64,000 nucleotides of DNA. It comes from Rhyacichthys aspro (lineage: Eukaryota; Chordata; Actinopteri; Gobiiformes; Rhyacichthyidae). The position numbers and the translations under genes were made by a program. Positions 43,886 through 54,299 of the stretch are shown one piece after another (within the stretch, counting starts at the first letter, position 1; each line of letters opens with the position of its first letter). The stretch is taken from NCBI GenBank assembly GCA_036850595.1, contig CM072160.1, forward strand, positions 2,465,981 to 2,529,980. Direction: 5' to 3'. The notes under the pieces are model-generated. The model saw only the letters and a list, made by a program, of their open reading frames with translations, was not told the DNA's origin and searched no databases.

Positions 43886-43889
43886 GTTA

Positions 43890-44240
43890 AAGACTTGCCG
43901 TTTTCCACATACAACCCGCCTCCATGACGCGCCGTATCAATCAGTGCGGGCCATTAACTGATGGGACGTGTAATTGACAAACAACGCGCCGGTGCCAGTC
44001 TGTTTGGAACGTCCATCCGCCAAAGTACAATCCAATGAAACATGTGCCATGCATAAATTACTCCTACTTCCTGCAAAACAGCTTATTGCTAAAAGGATTA
44101 GAGTGACACACATATAAACAACACAAACATGCTAATCCTCATTAGCACCGCTCAAAGCCCTCTGATGCTCGGCTACATCGTGTGAGGGGCATGTGGCCGG
44201 GCAAAAGTCACTAAGCTGCTTCATGAAAACGGTGCTGGGG
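43890..44240. promoter_or_regulatory. Candidate conserved island
   Basis: Non-repetitive, with CCGTATCAATCAGTGCGGGC, GGCCATTAACTGATGGGACG and GTGTAATTGACAAACAACG (about 43928-43985), then CTAATCCTCATTAGCACC near 44131. ATTA cores inside CpG-containing sequence are typical of developmental enhancers. There is no open frame of note. Confidence 0.35.
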
Positions 44241-44519
44241 TCGGCTGAATGTCAACCTATTGTTATTGGTGGTAATATATCGACATTTGGTCACGGGGCG
44301 TATATTTATTGCTGTATCCTGTCTGTTGATGGTTTATCTACTTGAACATGCTTTAAAATTGATTGATAAGTTGTGATTTATACATTTTTACAAGAAGACA
44401 TTTGGGGGAAGTCGAGGAGAAGACATTAAATCCATGACATTGCGGTGCCTCTTTTAAACACGCTGCAATTCTTTTAAATGAGGAGCATTGTTTGATCGTC
44501 CAATGGCATGTTCTAATAA

Positions 44520-44680
44520 TAATCTAGGTTAATTGTAAAGGATCCCATTGGTTGTTAGTCTGCGCAGCTTGAATTAATGACGGCAGAAAGTCCTCTAAAG
44601 AAATGTGTCTTTTCCAGCTCTGGATATGTCTGCTTCAACAGAGAAACAGCAAAACAGAGAAACTAAATGTTGCGGTGGAA
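44520..44680 (+). mobile_element. Diverged relative of TTAA MITE families
   Basis: AATTGTAAAGGATCCCATTG, the GCAGAAAGTCC stretch, GTGTCTTTTCCAG and CAACAGAGAAACAGCAAAAC follow the order of families A/B, with the inverted CCAAT retained as CCCATTGGTTG but the palindrome GAGCGCTC gone. Ends are not found. Confidence 0.5.
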
Positions 44681-45042
44681 TTGCTTCTTAGTTTAATCTC
44701 TGTAAAAACCGTAACTCGATTAATGAACCTCCTCCTCCTCAACTCCGACTCCACGAAGCCTATGATTCACTTAGATCCTCATCTGATCTTTCACAGTAAT
44801 AATCAAAACAAACTGTGCTTATCCACTTTTAAACGGGGGTAAAATTAGCCAAAAATATGTCATTGACAAGACTTTACAAGAGCAGGACAAGACCAGGTAG
44901 GAGTTTTAATGACGTGGACAAAACAGTTGTGGTCTTGGCAGGTCTTGATTTAAATTGAGACAAGAACAAGTAAAAATACATCTTATTCTGTTTTTTTTTG
45001 CTTATGCTTAGTCCTGATTGTTTGCTTTATAAAGCGTTTAAA

Positions 45043-45711
45043 AACAGTATTGTGCAAAAGTTTTAGATCTGCAGTAAAACCAACAATATACAGTTTAAAT
45101 GTTTTTTAAATCAATTTACAAAATGGAAAAGTACGTGAAGAGAAACTATGTACATGGTCTGGTTTAGTCCAGTTTAACCTGGTTTTGTCTGGGATTACAT
45201 GGTCTGGTTTAGTCCAGTTTGGTCTGGTTTTGTCTGGGATTACATGGTCTGGTTTAGTCCAGTCTGGTCTGGTTTTGTCTGGGATTACATGGTCTGGTTT
45301 AGTCCAGTTTGGTCTGGTTTTGTCTGGGATTACATGGTCTGGTTTAGTCCAGTTTGGTCTGGTTTTGTCTGGGATTACATGGTCTGGTTTAGTCCAGTCT
45401 GGTCTGGTTTTGTCTGGGATTACATGGTCTGGTTTAGTCCAGTTTGGTCTGGTTTTGTCTGGGATTACAGTGGAAGTGCAGTCTGGTCTGTTTTTGTCTG
45501 GGATACTTGATTTGATTGAGAATTATCTTCTGTTTTGTACTGTGATTACATGGTCTGGTTTAGTCCAGTTTGGTCTGGTTTTGTCTGGGATTACATGGTC
45601 TGGTTTAGTCCAGATCCTTCTCAAACTGAAACAGAGGGACTGTTCGAACTGTTGCTGTTTTGATATTGATTTGATTTAGAATTATCTTCTGTTTTTTACT
45701 TTTATAACATT
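45043..45711 (+). mobile_element. Tc1-type MITE hosting the 45-bp minisatellite
   Basis: The left end ACAGTATTGTGCAAAAG resembles the terminus of the foldback element at 29.73 kb. On the right, ATTGATTTGATTTAGAATTA followed by TCTTCTGTT matches, in reverse, the ACAGAAGAGAATTCTGATCA then AATCAAT segment inside that element. The minisatellite occupies the space between. A second copy of the right-hand segment lies within the array at about 45506-45545. Confidence 0.6.
45151..45616 (+). repeat. 45-bp minisatellite, about 9 copies
   Basis: The landmark TACATGGTCTGGTTTAGTCC recurs at 45196, 45241, 45286, 45331, 45376, 45421 and again after an interruption at 45546 and 45591. The unit contains two sub-repeats, GGTCTGGTTTAGTCC and GGTCTGGTTTTGTCTGG. 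Because 45 is divisible by three, all three frames stay open and create a false 164-codon frame. The interruption (45478-45545) includes a copy of the flanking transposon sequence. Confidence 0.95.
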
Positions 45712-45782
45712 CGTTTCTAGTTTAGTTTCTAGTTTAGTTTCTAGTTTAGTTTCTAGTTTCGTTTCTAGTTTCGTTTCTAGTT
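45711..45782 (+). repeat. 12-bp tandem repeat, 6 copies
   Basis: The unit GTTTCTAGTTTA occurs three times, GTTTCTAGTTTC twice and a last partial copy once. Variants are in blocks, so the array grew directionally. It begins directly after the transposon segment that flanks the 45-bp array. Confidence 0.95.
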
Positions 45783-45799
45783 AGATAGGTTTTATTGTG

Positions 45800-46530
45800 A
45801 ACCTGTGGGAGATGACGCCGGGTGAACACAGACTGACTGACAGACTGCTGTACGCTTTCATGAATCAAATTGAAGTTGATGGATGCAGAAAAGGAGGGGC
45901 TTGAAACCGAGAAGCGCAGCCCGACCCGGAGCCAACGGGGCTGGCGCTCGCCACAGGTTCCCTCTTGGTTTTTGGATCTGACACTTCCAATGTAATAACA
46001 GATAAATAGAGAGGGCTCGTCGGGCCACAAAAGCAAACAGCTTGGGCTTGCCAAAGGGAACGGGGGGAGTGGATGTCGGAGGGCGTTCGGATGTATTTGA
46101 ACATGTCGAGAGAGGAACGACGGAGAGAAAGAGCTAATGGCCGACATCTGGCATCGCTCGGCCCCGTATGAGCCCCCCGCCCCGCCCCGTCACGGCCAAT
46201 GACGAAGCGGAGAGGGCTCTTCTGAATCGGGGCTCTCCGTGAATCCCCCGGCCGGCCCCGGAGGCACGGGCGGGGGCGGCCTCTTCCAGCCATTCACCGG
46301 TTAATGCGCCAATTTGTTTTCCAGAGCGCTCCAAGCGAGAATTTACGGCCGCGTTCAGTGTCTGTGGGCAAATACTAATAAAATGCTCTTTTGCTGAAAT
46401 TTGTTTAATTGGCCACAGAAGAGATGAGCGACTGGAGGAAGAGGACGGTACCGCTGCCAAAGCAGTTCGCAGATGTTCACAGAGAGCCCCGCTGCCCTCC
46501 TCTCGTTCAGACACTTCACAAACACACACA
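45800..46530. promoter_or_regulatory. Large CpG-rich island
   Basis: About 700 bp of CpG-rich, non-repetitive sequence, the largest such island in the window. It includes GGCCGACATCTGGCATCG, a run of GC near 46170-46280, and CGTTCAGTGTCTGTGGGC followed by AATACTAATAAAATGC. Three overlapping minus-strand frames of 131-142 codons are open, but each is Arg/Ser/Pro-rich and without a domain, which is usual for CpG islands. Promoter or enhancer activity is possible. Confidence 0.35.
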
Positions 46531-46739
46531 ACCCTCTTTAGGCTGACACTGGATCTGACACAGGCTCAAACCTCACGTCATGAATTAACTCTAAAAACAA
46601 ATAATCCTTTACATTTTTTTTCTAGTTAAACAGAAAAAACATAAGTATAGAAACTGTGCCAAAGATATTTAGCATGACTTTAATTTTGAACATGCTTTTG
46701 TCAAATTATAAAGCATAAATTTTACTGGGAAACATGAAC

Positions 46740-46835
46740 GTTAGATTTAGTACTGCTCTGTTTCCATGACACAACTTCACCCAGAGGCCACTTGTGGAAC
46801 TGCAACAATAAAATCCAACGCAACACATTTTTTTC
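46740..46835 (+). repeat. Dispersed repeat family E, copy 1
   Basis: TTTAGTACTGCTCTGTTTCC, CAACTTCACCCAGAGGCCAC and GGAACTGCAACAATAAAATCC align with 47308-47385 (same order, same spacing). Confidence 0.55.
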
Positions 46836-47304
46836 CCACTGCAACGTGATAAGAAAGGTCAGTAAAACCAATGACATCGATGGAGTTCGATATGAAGTGG
46901 ATATGGAGCCCTGGCCATAGGAGAAAAACAAACAAATATACACAATAATAACATTACATTAGACATCATTTTCTTTTCTACGTTTTTGTTTGTCATTATC
47001 ATTATGAAAAAGTGAGGGCTTCTGGTCTGTTGAGGCCTATTTCTAACAATTCTATGTGTATTTAAGTGAAAACAGACACCTGCCGTGATGAAAATGAACA
47101 AACCTGTCACAAAATGTAACAAAAACACTGAATTTATGTCCTGAACAAACAAATATTGGAGTTTCAAGTCACAACAACACTGAATTATTACATGTTTTTA
47201 AAAGTAGTAGCACATACATCAATGCATTCCACATTATAATAGCATGTTTTTTGTGTTAAATATGCAGACATAAGCCATTAACACAATTTATTAAATTCAA
47301 AACG

Positions 47305-47390
47305 TGATTTAGTACTGCTCTCTTCTCATGTCATCTTCACCCTAGTGGCCACTCACGGTACTGCACTCATAAAAGCCCACTCTATTCAGA
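47305..47390 (+). repeat. Dispersed repeat family E, copy 2
   Basis: Partner of 46740-46835, 560 bp away. Its CACCCTAGTGGCCAC reads on the minus strand as a moderate CTCF-like motif (GTGGCCACTAGGGTG), whereas copy 1 has lost that match. The motif may have been part of the repeat. Confidence 0.55.
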
Positions 47391-47399
47391 TTTTGTCCA

Positions 47400-49015
47400 T
47401 ATTCTAAGAAATATATAGTACAATGCACAGTGAAAAAAGTCAATTTCACTGTTTTTTTAGAAGATGTTGAATAGTTGCGTTGAAATGTGTAAAAATACAT
47501 CTTCACCTTCAAACCTTTTCTTGAAATAGTACCGAGTTAACCTTTGAGTCCTGCCTCTGAAGCTGCTTCCTTAAACTAAATGAAACTTTATTAATGACTT
47601 ATTTAAGACAAGATTATACTTTTAGTTTGAGGTTTGTTTAAGGCTTAAAAAAATCTAACCTAAACTTGTCTAAAGATTAAAAAAAAGAACAGATTTGACT
47701 TATTTGGTGTGGAGTATATTTAAATTGGCAAACGTCGAGACAAGAGACAATGACAGAAAGAAGCAGGATCTTAAAGAGGGTAGGTTTTGGGATGAAAGTG
47801 CTGTGTCCCGGTGCCAGCCCTGAGCCAATCCAATGGAGTCGTACCAAGGGACACTCTCCAAAATCCGGCCACACACTAATTACTGAAGCTTTTTGTTCAG
47901 GAAATTATCTCCATGTCCATTGCTGCATTTCACAGCAAATTAACCGTGGAAATCCCGAAAACCAATAAATAAGGCTGAAATTGTTCTTCGGGGTCTCGGC
48001 TGATTGTGTTGCTCACTTTCTTTGTCTCGTCCCTAATGCTAAAGAAACTAAGAAGCCGCTTCCTTTATTTGGGAATTCTTTCTGCCCTCGAAAAGGAGAC
48101 AAATGCAGGCATTGTTTAGGTCGCGCTGTGAGGTAGTGATAAGCTGTCAGTATTGATGCCAGCTCTGAGTAAAAAGCGTTGAGCACTGTCATACACACAG
48201 ACTCACTGGTGACTGAGTGGAGCACACAATTAGCATTTAGCATTACAGTTTATTGTCAGCAAAATACACTTGTAAAAAGTCACAAAAATGGCACATAGAT
48301 CATAGATTGACTAAAAAAATGCTCTTTTAAAGGTTGCCATCGAAATATTATGTCATTATCAACTTCAGTGCTCACTATACATAGCAAATATGTATGAATT
48401 TCACTCATTTTTACCTTAAATGCTAGTTTTAGCATCCTATATCTTCAGATTTGAATTTAGGAGGTTTATTTTCCAAGTCTTTGAGCATTGATTCTGTTCA
48501 GTTTTTATTTTTTGTGCCACAAGTCACTTGTAAATAAATTTGCTCCACCTGGGTCCCTAGGACACAAACAAAAAAATGTTTTTAATAGTTGCCATGGAAA
48601 CATTAAGGGATTTTGGGGAAAAAATGCATTTTGAATGGACATCAATGGAACAAAAAAAATGCCAAAGGGACACAGGTGGAGCTATTGAGTTTAAAAGGCA
48701 TCTGAAAGACTGAAAAAACATCTCAAAAATATATAATCTGGACAAATGTTATTCCATTTGCATCAACACAGCAGTAAATGGTGTATAACTGTACTTTTGT
48801 CTGAATTAATCTTATTAAATGTCTGATCACATGAAGCAGTGTTATTCTGAACAGAGAGATCTTTCTTGAGCAAATGAACTCAGACAAAGACAGTCGTCCA
48901 GTTTAAAGGTAGTTAACCTAAAGCATAATCCACTAATCTGTGCATCTAAATGTAGAGAATGGTCAGTTTAGGGACTACACCTTTAAACTGGAGGTGTTTA
49001 TAGTGATAGTGGGTC
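47400..49015. other. Non-coding stretch with one possible island
   Basis: AT-rich for the most part. A non-repetitive patch at 47760-47990 (GAGCCAATCCAATGGAGTCG, CACACTAATTACTGAAGC, AATTAACCGTGGAAATCC) could be a conserved element. No exon-like frame. Confidence 0.3.
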
Positions 49016-49021
49016 ATGACT

Positions 49022-49640
49022 GGAGGGTTAGTATGTTCTTTAAATGCAGACGTTATATCTACTCTGTTACATACTTTTTACTTTTACAATACTTTTTTAC
49101 TTGAGTAGATTTGTGAAGAAACGTGTCTCTTATTCGACTACATTGGGCTACACTCAACTCATTTTTATTTCCATTTATTCAACACATTTTTTGCCAGAGA
49201 GAAGCTGTAGAAACAATGATCACATGACTCTGTTTCACCAATCAGACGCAGCCAGACAGTCACGTGACCACACACAAACTGCAGCGACACAGACTCTTTA
49301 CACGCAGCAAACACGGAAGAAAACATCCCTGGATTTAAACATATTATTTATTATTTATATATAATGCAACAGCTTTTTAATACGGTGTGTTCTTTCAACT
49401 TTCAACAGACAAAACAACTCAGCGTTTAAATGAGATTTGGAAATTTCTTGTGCCTTAATTTGTTATTTTGTAAATTTTTTATTTTATTATTTGGAAATCC
49501 CAGAATTTTCTCATTATTTTAAATTTTTAATACTTTTTTACTCTTGCTTGACTCATTTTTAGGTTGACTTTTTACTTCTTCTTCAGTAATTATTATTTTG
49601 AAGCAGCACTACTGTTAATTCGAGTATTTCCACCCTCCTC
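49022..49640. mobile_element. Fish MITE with 'ACTTTTACTTGAGTA' motifs
   Basis: The left side carries TACTTTTTACTTTTACAATA and TTTTTACTTGAGTAG. The right side has TTATTTTGAAGCAGCAC and CGAGTATTTCCACCCTCC. The ends GGAGGGT and ACCCTCC are complementary. The layout matches a common teleost element of about 600 bp whose ends carry the same 'cttgagta' and 'gagtatttcc' motifs. No transposase. Confidence 0.6.
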
Positions 49641-49679
49641 TGATTAAAAGTAAAGGATTATTTCTTTAATATCGTCCAT

Positions 49680-50095
49680 TATTGTGTGTTTTCCAGCAGA
49701 TCATCAGCCAGTCTGCCCAAACCCCGGAGGAGGGGTCATCAGTTAATGACAGTAAGTGGGTCAGTCCATTGTGCGAGGGGCCGATGGTGGGCGTCGGGAC
49801 CACCGGGCCCTGACACACCCAGAGGATGAGCCTCCGAAGCGTCGGCGAGCGCTGTGTGTGTGCGTCGTAGAAATGGGTGGGGTTTAGGAGATGTATAGAG
49901 GTGCTGTACCCAAATGACAAGCCCACTGGTCTCATGGCAAGGCACAATTAATGACCCGTGCCAACATTACAGGATGAAAAATCCCCACTGTCCACGCAGC
50001 GCCCGCCCCGCCTGGCAACTCGAATTCTTCATTAGCTCTGCCACGAGAAGACGGAGTGTGAGGATCATCTGGACACGTACAGGCTTTAGACGCTG
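49680..50095. promoter_or_regulatory. GC-richer non-repetitive island
   Basis: Contains GGAGGAGGGGTCATCAGTTAA, a CACAATTAATGACCCGTGCC stretch and GAATTCTTCATTAGCTCTGCC. The ATTA cores in GC-rich context resemble the other islands. The overlapping frames of 68-93 codons on the minus strand are not credible. Confidence 0.28.
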
Positions 50096-50265
50096 TGTTC
50101 TACAAAGAGTTTACCACATTATTATCACAAACTAACTCTACTGTAAACATAGTCCTCCAAAACAACATGGAAGTCTGAAGAAAATGCTTTATTTCATTGT
50201 TTACTGTTGTTTAGCTCAACTTTTATTATAGCTTTTTCTATTGGAGTTGGGTTTGTTGTGTGTTT

Positions 50266-50674
50266 TTAAAAGTCTATTTCCTATTTTTTTTACTGTTGCA
50301 TTTAGTTTTACATCTAAAGCTTATTGTGAAAGGAATCATCTGTGAAAAAATGAGACCTTAAGACGTGATCTAGTCTTTATAATTAAGGATTTTAATAGAT
50401 GAGAATGATCAGTCCACAGCAGGATTTTGTCCAATCACAGCTCACTTCAGGTAAAAAGGAGCGCTCCCATTGGTCGACACTGATGTCAACAACGAAGGAA
50501 CAAGGAAATAAACCAAGGAAATGGGTTATTCTGTTGGAAATACATCTTATTTTACAGAGAAACAGCTCAAAAAAGATAAAAATAGAGAAACAGGAGCAAA
50601 TGAAACATGGATTAATGTTGGTAATGTTTTGATGCAGGATCACTTCAGTCTACAACGAGAAACTCCAAAGATAA
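50266..50674 (+). mobile_element. TTAA-flanked MITE, family A, copy 7
   Basis: The left end TTAAAAGTCTATTTCCT is intact. The segment after CATTTAG shows a small deletion (TTTTACATCTAAAGC). The core is present near 50459. The copy ends after ACTCCAAAGATAAATG, so the right half is missing. A GAA-rich microsatellite follows immediately. Confidence 0.86.
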
Positions 50675-50689
50675 ATGTGTAATAATAAT

Positions 50690-50713
50690 GAGGAGAAGAA
50701 GAAGAAGAAGAAC
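50690..50713. repeat. (GAA)n microsatellite
   Basis: Seven or so GAA/GGA units immediately after the truncated family A copy. Confidence 0.85.
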
Positions 50714-50714
50714 C

Positions 50715-51405
50715 ATTTGCCCCGTCCCTCATTTATCTGCCCCAGAATACTTCAGAAACAAACTCAAGGTCACAGTAACAAACAGTTTTTAGGCAAAGGT
50801 CATCGACTGAGGTTCAAATGGGAACCGAGCAGCCGTCTTAATGTGTCAATCCAATAGACTGTTGACCCCTGACCTCCCCCATCACTGACCTTTTGACCCT
50901 GAATAACGTTATAGACTTTTGAGACAGTTTCAATACATGAAACCCTTTAATGTAAAGTGTTGAATAAAGGTGGTCGTGGAACAAAATAAACGTCGTATGG
51001 AATATTCAAACCCTTTTCTTTGGCGTTAAAATATATTTAATTTAGGTTGCTCCAAAGAAAAATACGTATTTGATTTAAAGTTTGTACCTTTTGGAGACAC
51101 AGAACATGTTGTATTAACCATTTTAAGGAGAAAAATGATAAGATAAACACAAAATAATAAGTAAGTTTTGCCATAATCTTTTATATTGACTCTGGTCCGG
51201 AGTCCAGCTGTTGAGATGATGCTGAGATGTTAAAATAAATACATAAATCATGAATTTTCTTTGTATTTCTTTTGTCAGTGAGAGTTCATGTTACGAGAGC
51301 AGCCATTTTTTAAAGACAGAAAATGAAAAATGCATCACAGTTTAGTTTACTGTCCTTTTATTTACCGTTAACATTTGTTTTTGCTCCACGTTCTCTTCTT
51401 GAACT
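50715..51405. other. AT-rich non-coding stretch
   Basis: Nothing is recognised apart from AT richness. Confidence 0.45.
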
Positions 51406-51411
51406 CTGCAA

Positions 51412-51838
51412 TTTTGTTGTGTTTTCTTTCTTTATTTCTTGGTCATGGTGTGTAATAATATGACTTAACTATATAATGTATTAAAAGTTTTATCATTAAT
51501 TTATTTATTGGCTATTTTGCTATTTTTCATGATGTTAGTTGTATTTTTGTTGTGTTTTCTTTCTTTATTTCTTGGTCATGATGTGTAATAATATGACTTA
51601 ACTATATAATGTGTTAAAAGTTTTATCATTCATTTATTTATTGGCTATTGTGCTATTCTTCCTGATGTGTTAATTGTATTTTTGTTGTGTTTTCTTTCTT
51701 TATTTCTTGGTTTTCTTTCTTTATTTCTTGGTCATGGTGTGTAATAATACGACTTAACTATATAATGTGTTAAAAGTTTTATCATTCATTTATTTATTGG
51801 CTATTTTGCTATTCTTCCTGATGTGTTAATTGTATTTT
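51412..51838 (+). repeat. 134-bp tandem triplication
   Basis: TTTTGTTGTGTTTTCTTTCT starts at 51412, 51545 and 51680, giving periods of 133 and 135. Each unit continues through TGGTCATG(G/A)TGTGTAATAA and TTTATTTATTGGCTATT. The third unit has an internal duplication of TTTTCTTTCTTTATTTCTTG. Units are about 95 per cent alike by eye, so the event is fairly recent. Confidence 0.95.
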
Positions 51839-52039
51839 TCTTCCTCTTTTATAATCACTTTGCCAACCATTTTAAAACAAAGCGGTACAATAAGACACAG
51901 CTTTCTCTTCCGAAACAGTGTTTGTCCTAAACATGTCGGACCCTGCAGTTTGTCCAAATCCCCCTCTTTGTCATGTTACAAGCCTCAGAGTGGGTCTAAA
52001 CAAATCGAACCAATCTGAAGCGTGCAAATCGCTCTCAAA

Positions 52040-52400
52040 ATAACAACTGGGAACGTAGAAATGTATTATCCTCACCCTCCAAATCCAATTTATTTCATGC
52101 ATATCTCGCCATCTAAATTGAATACAGCACGTAGCTTGTGCGAGAAATCACTTTGAAAAGACTCGCCTTATCTTATCAGCGGGCCGTATCTTATCCTGTG
52201 CATCTGGCTTTCTAACCGACGCCGAACGGGCCCGTCTCGCTCTGTTTTAACACCAGATCCAGACCCAACCACGGGAAAGTTTTAAAGAGAGACACCCCAG
52301 AGTTAATTGACATTTATGAAGTTAACACAGTTTAATTAAGGGCAATTATCAGATAATAGAGGGCCTTTAATTACACATACGGATATATTAAAAAAACAGT
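52040..52400. promoter_or_regulatory. Candidate enhancer with GATA and homeodomain cores
   Basis: GCCTTATCTTATCAGCGGGC and CGTATCTTATCCTGTG (52166-52198) give three reverse GATA cores in 30 bp. They are followed by GAGTTAATTGACATTTATG, ACAGTTTAATTAAGGGCAAT and CTTTAATTACACATACGG (52300-52383). It is non-repetitive and has no coding frame. This is one of the most enhancer-like islands in the window. Confidence 0.4.
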
Positions 52401-52404
52401 GGGT

Positions 52405-53925
52405 AAAGTCAGTCGTTTAGGAGGAAAAGAGGTAATTATTGTTGTTAGATTTCTCATTTGGGACTGTACTGTTTGAGGTCAAAGGGTGAGAAGGTAAAGG
52501 ATTATTATTATTATAGTGTTTAGAGGTGGTGTAATGTACCCCAGCTCTTCATTCATTTGAATAGAACAGCTCCTGCTTATGTTTTATGGACATTTTCATT
52601 CATTTTCTCTCATTATGGATGATTTGTCAGTGCACTATTTACACTACGACTGTCCTGGACACATCTCTGTCCCTCTATCTGTCCTTCTCCCTCAGGTTTC
52701 TCTCTTTAAAAAATCATTGGAGAATAGTTAAAAACATGATTCAAGATCCAATGTGTGTGGTTGCATTTAAGTAGCATGAAGATAAAACTGAAACTGATAC
52801 AAATAAAGATCAGGAGGAGATAAAAACACACACACAATTATCAGTTTATGTGTTTCAAATGCAGCAGAAAGTCACCTGAACCCAAATGTGAGCAGTTCTC
52901 ATCCGTTTCCAGATTTTGGACCAAAAAGGAGTCGTCGGGTCATTCCCACGAAACGCTTCACAGCCTCGCCCGACAGAGGTCACGAGGAAGTGTTTGGATA
53001 AATCCTGTTACTCCTCCCATCAACCCACTCACAAACAGAGAAATACACTTCTGGTTGAATTTAGATTTGCCAACAGGAACAAAATCAGTTTTAATGCTCT
53101 GAAATAGTAAGATATGTACAGCAAGTATCACTAAGAAATGACAAAATGAAAATCTAAAATGTATTTTCTCAGTACTTTGATGCATTATTGGTCATAAAAA
53201 GCACTTTTTAATGCAGAATTTAATATTAACATTACTTCAATGTGTCTTATTTAGTCAAAAAAATCTTTGACCTTTAGAAAACTGCAAATAAAAGCTGTTG
53301 TTACGACCTGACTCAAAAAGAAGCCCCAACAAAAGGTTGAAGAGACAATACGTTAGCAGTAATAGTATCTAGTAAATATACATTTTCATGGATGCAACAT
53401 ATAAAAACTACATCAGTTTAAATATAGTTTTGTTTTGTTATTTTTAGATGAATTGTTGATATTCAATATACATATAACATCAGCTGAATAATACAAACAA
53501 TATAATCATTAATAAAAGCTTTTGACATAGTATTGTGTATATATTACGTATTATATTGATTATATTATTGCATTTTAGATTTGTTATTTGAAAAGGGAAC
53601 AACACCTATATTTATTTGATGACCACAAGATATTTTATGTTGTAATTGTGCCAAATCTTGAATGAACAGTTGAATAAAAAGATGAAATGACTTCAACAAC
53701 ATCATCTTTCACTTTTCAAATGTACATTTTTTGGATGGCTGTGTTAAAATAATCATTTATATGCTCATCCGTCTTGTTTGTCTGAGGCTTGTCAGAGGCT
53801 TTTATTTTGTAGACAGAGTATTGCCTGTCAGCAGTGGTCACTCTGGGTAAATTCTTATTGAGAAAGTCTTGTTGGAGGAAATTCAAAGCCAAGCAGGTGA
53901 GATTAAAGCAGAGGAGTGAGTCTGA
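52405..53925. other. AT-rich non-coding stretch
   Basis: Frames of 60-84 codons at 52586-53185 are incidental. The part at 52890-53050 is slightly GC-richer but has no diagnostic motif. Confidence 0.4.
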
Positions 53926-53929
53926 GAAC

Positions 53930-54290
53930 AGGAAACGGACACCAATGTTCCTCCTGTCAGTCCATTAAACCGGGACATCCCGCATCCTGTTTCCCGCCGC
54001 TCGTCTTCCCTCCTTCCTCATTTCCAGCCTCGCCCCCGCCAAGCGTACACAGTCTCCTCCGCAAATCCCTTCACGCCAAACTCACTCAAGATTAAGCATG
54101 TGTGAAATTGAGGACTTTCTAATACACATGCCCCCGCGGCCGCACACGGGCCGGCGCTCCCCGGGAACCAAACAGCTCACCGGACACAGCTAACGAGTCA
54201 AAGAGTGGGCCGCGGACAGGAAGTGGACCGGGGCGGGCGGGCGCTGGGACCGTGTGGGTCAGAGGGTCCCGGGGAGTCCACACTCACCTG
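53930..54290. promoter_or_regulatory. CpG-rich island
   Basis: Includes CTCAAGATTAAGCATGTGTG in an otherwise CpG-dense segment (CCGCGGCCGCACACGGGCC at about 54135). It contains a NotI-type GCGGCCGC site, a classic sign of CpG islands. No open frame supports a gene here. Confidence 0.32.
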
Positions 54291-54299
54291 CTTCAGACC

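Noticed and set aside
45185..45679. 164-codon open frame with a 15-residue repeat
   Set aside because: Produced by a 45-bp minisatellite whose unit is a multiple of three. All frames stay open, and the sequence sits within a transposon.
45746..46529. Three overlapping 131-142 codon minus-strand frames
   Set aside because: CpG-rich sequence lowers stop-codon frequency in several frames at once. None shows a family signature.
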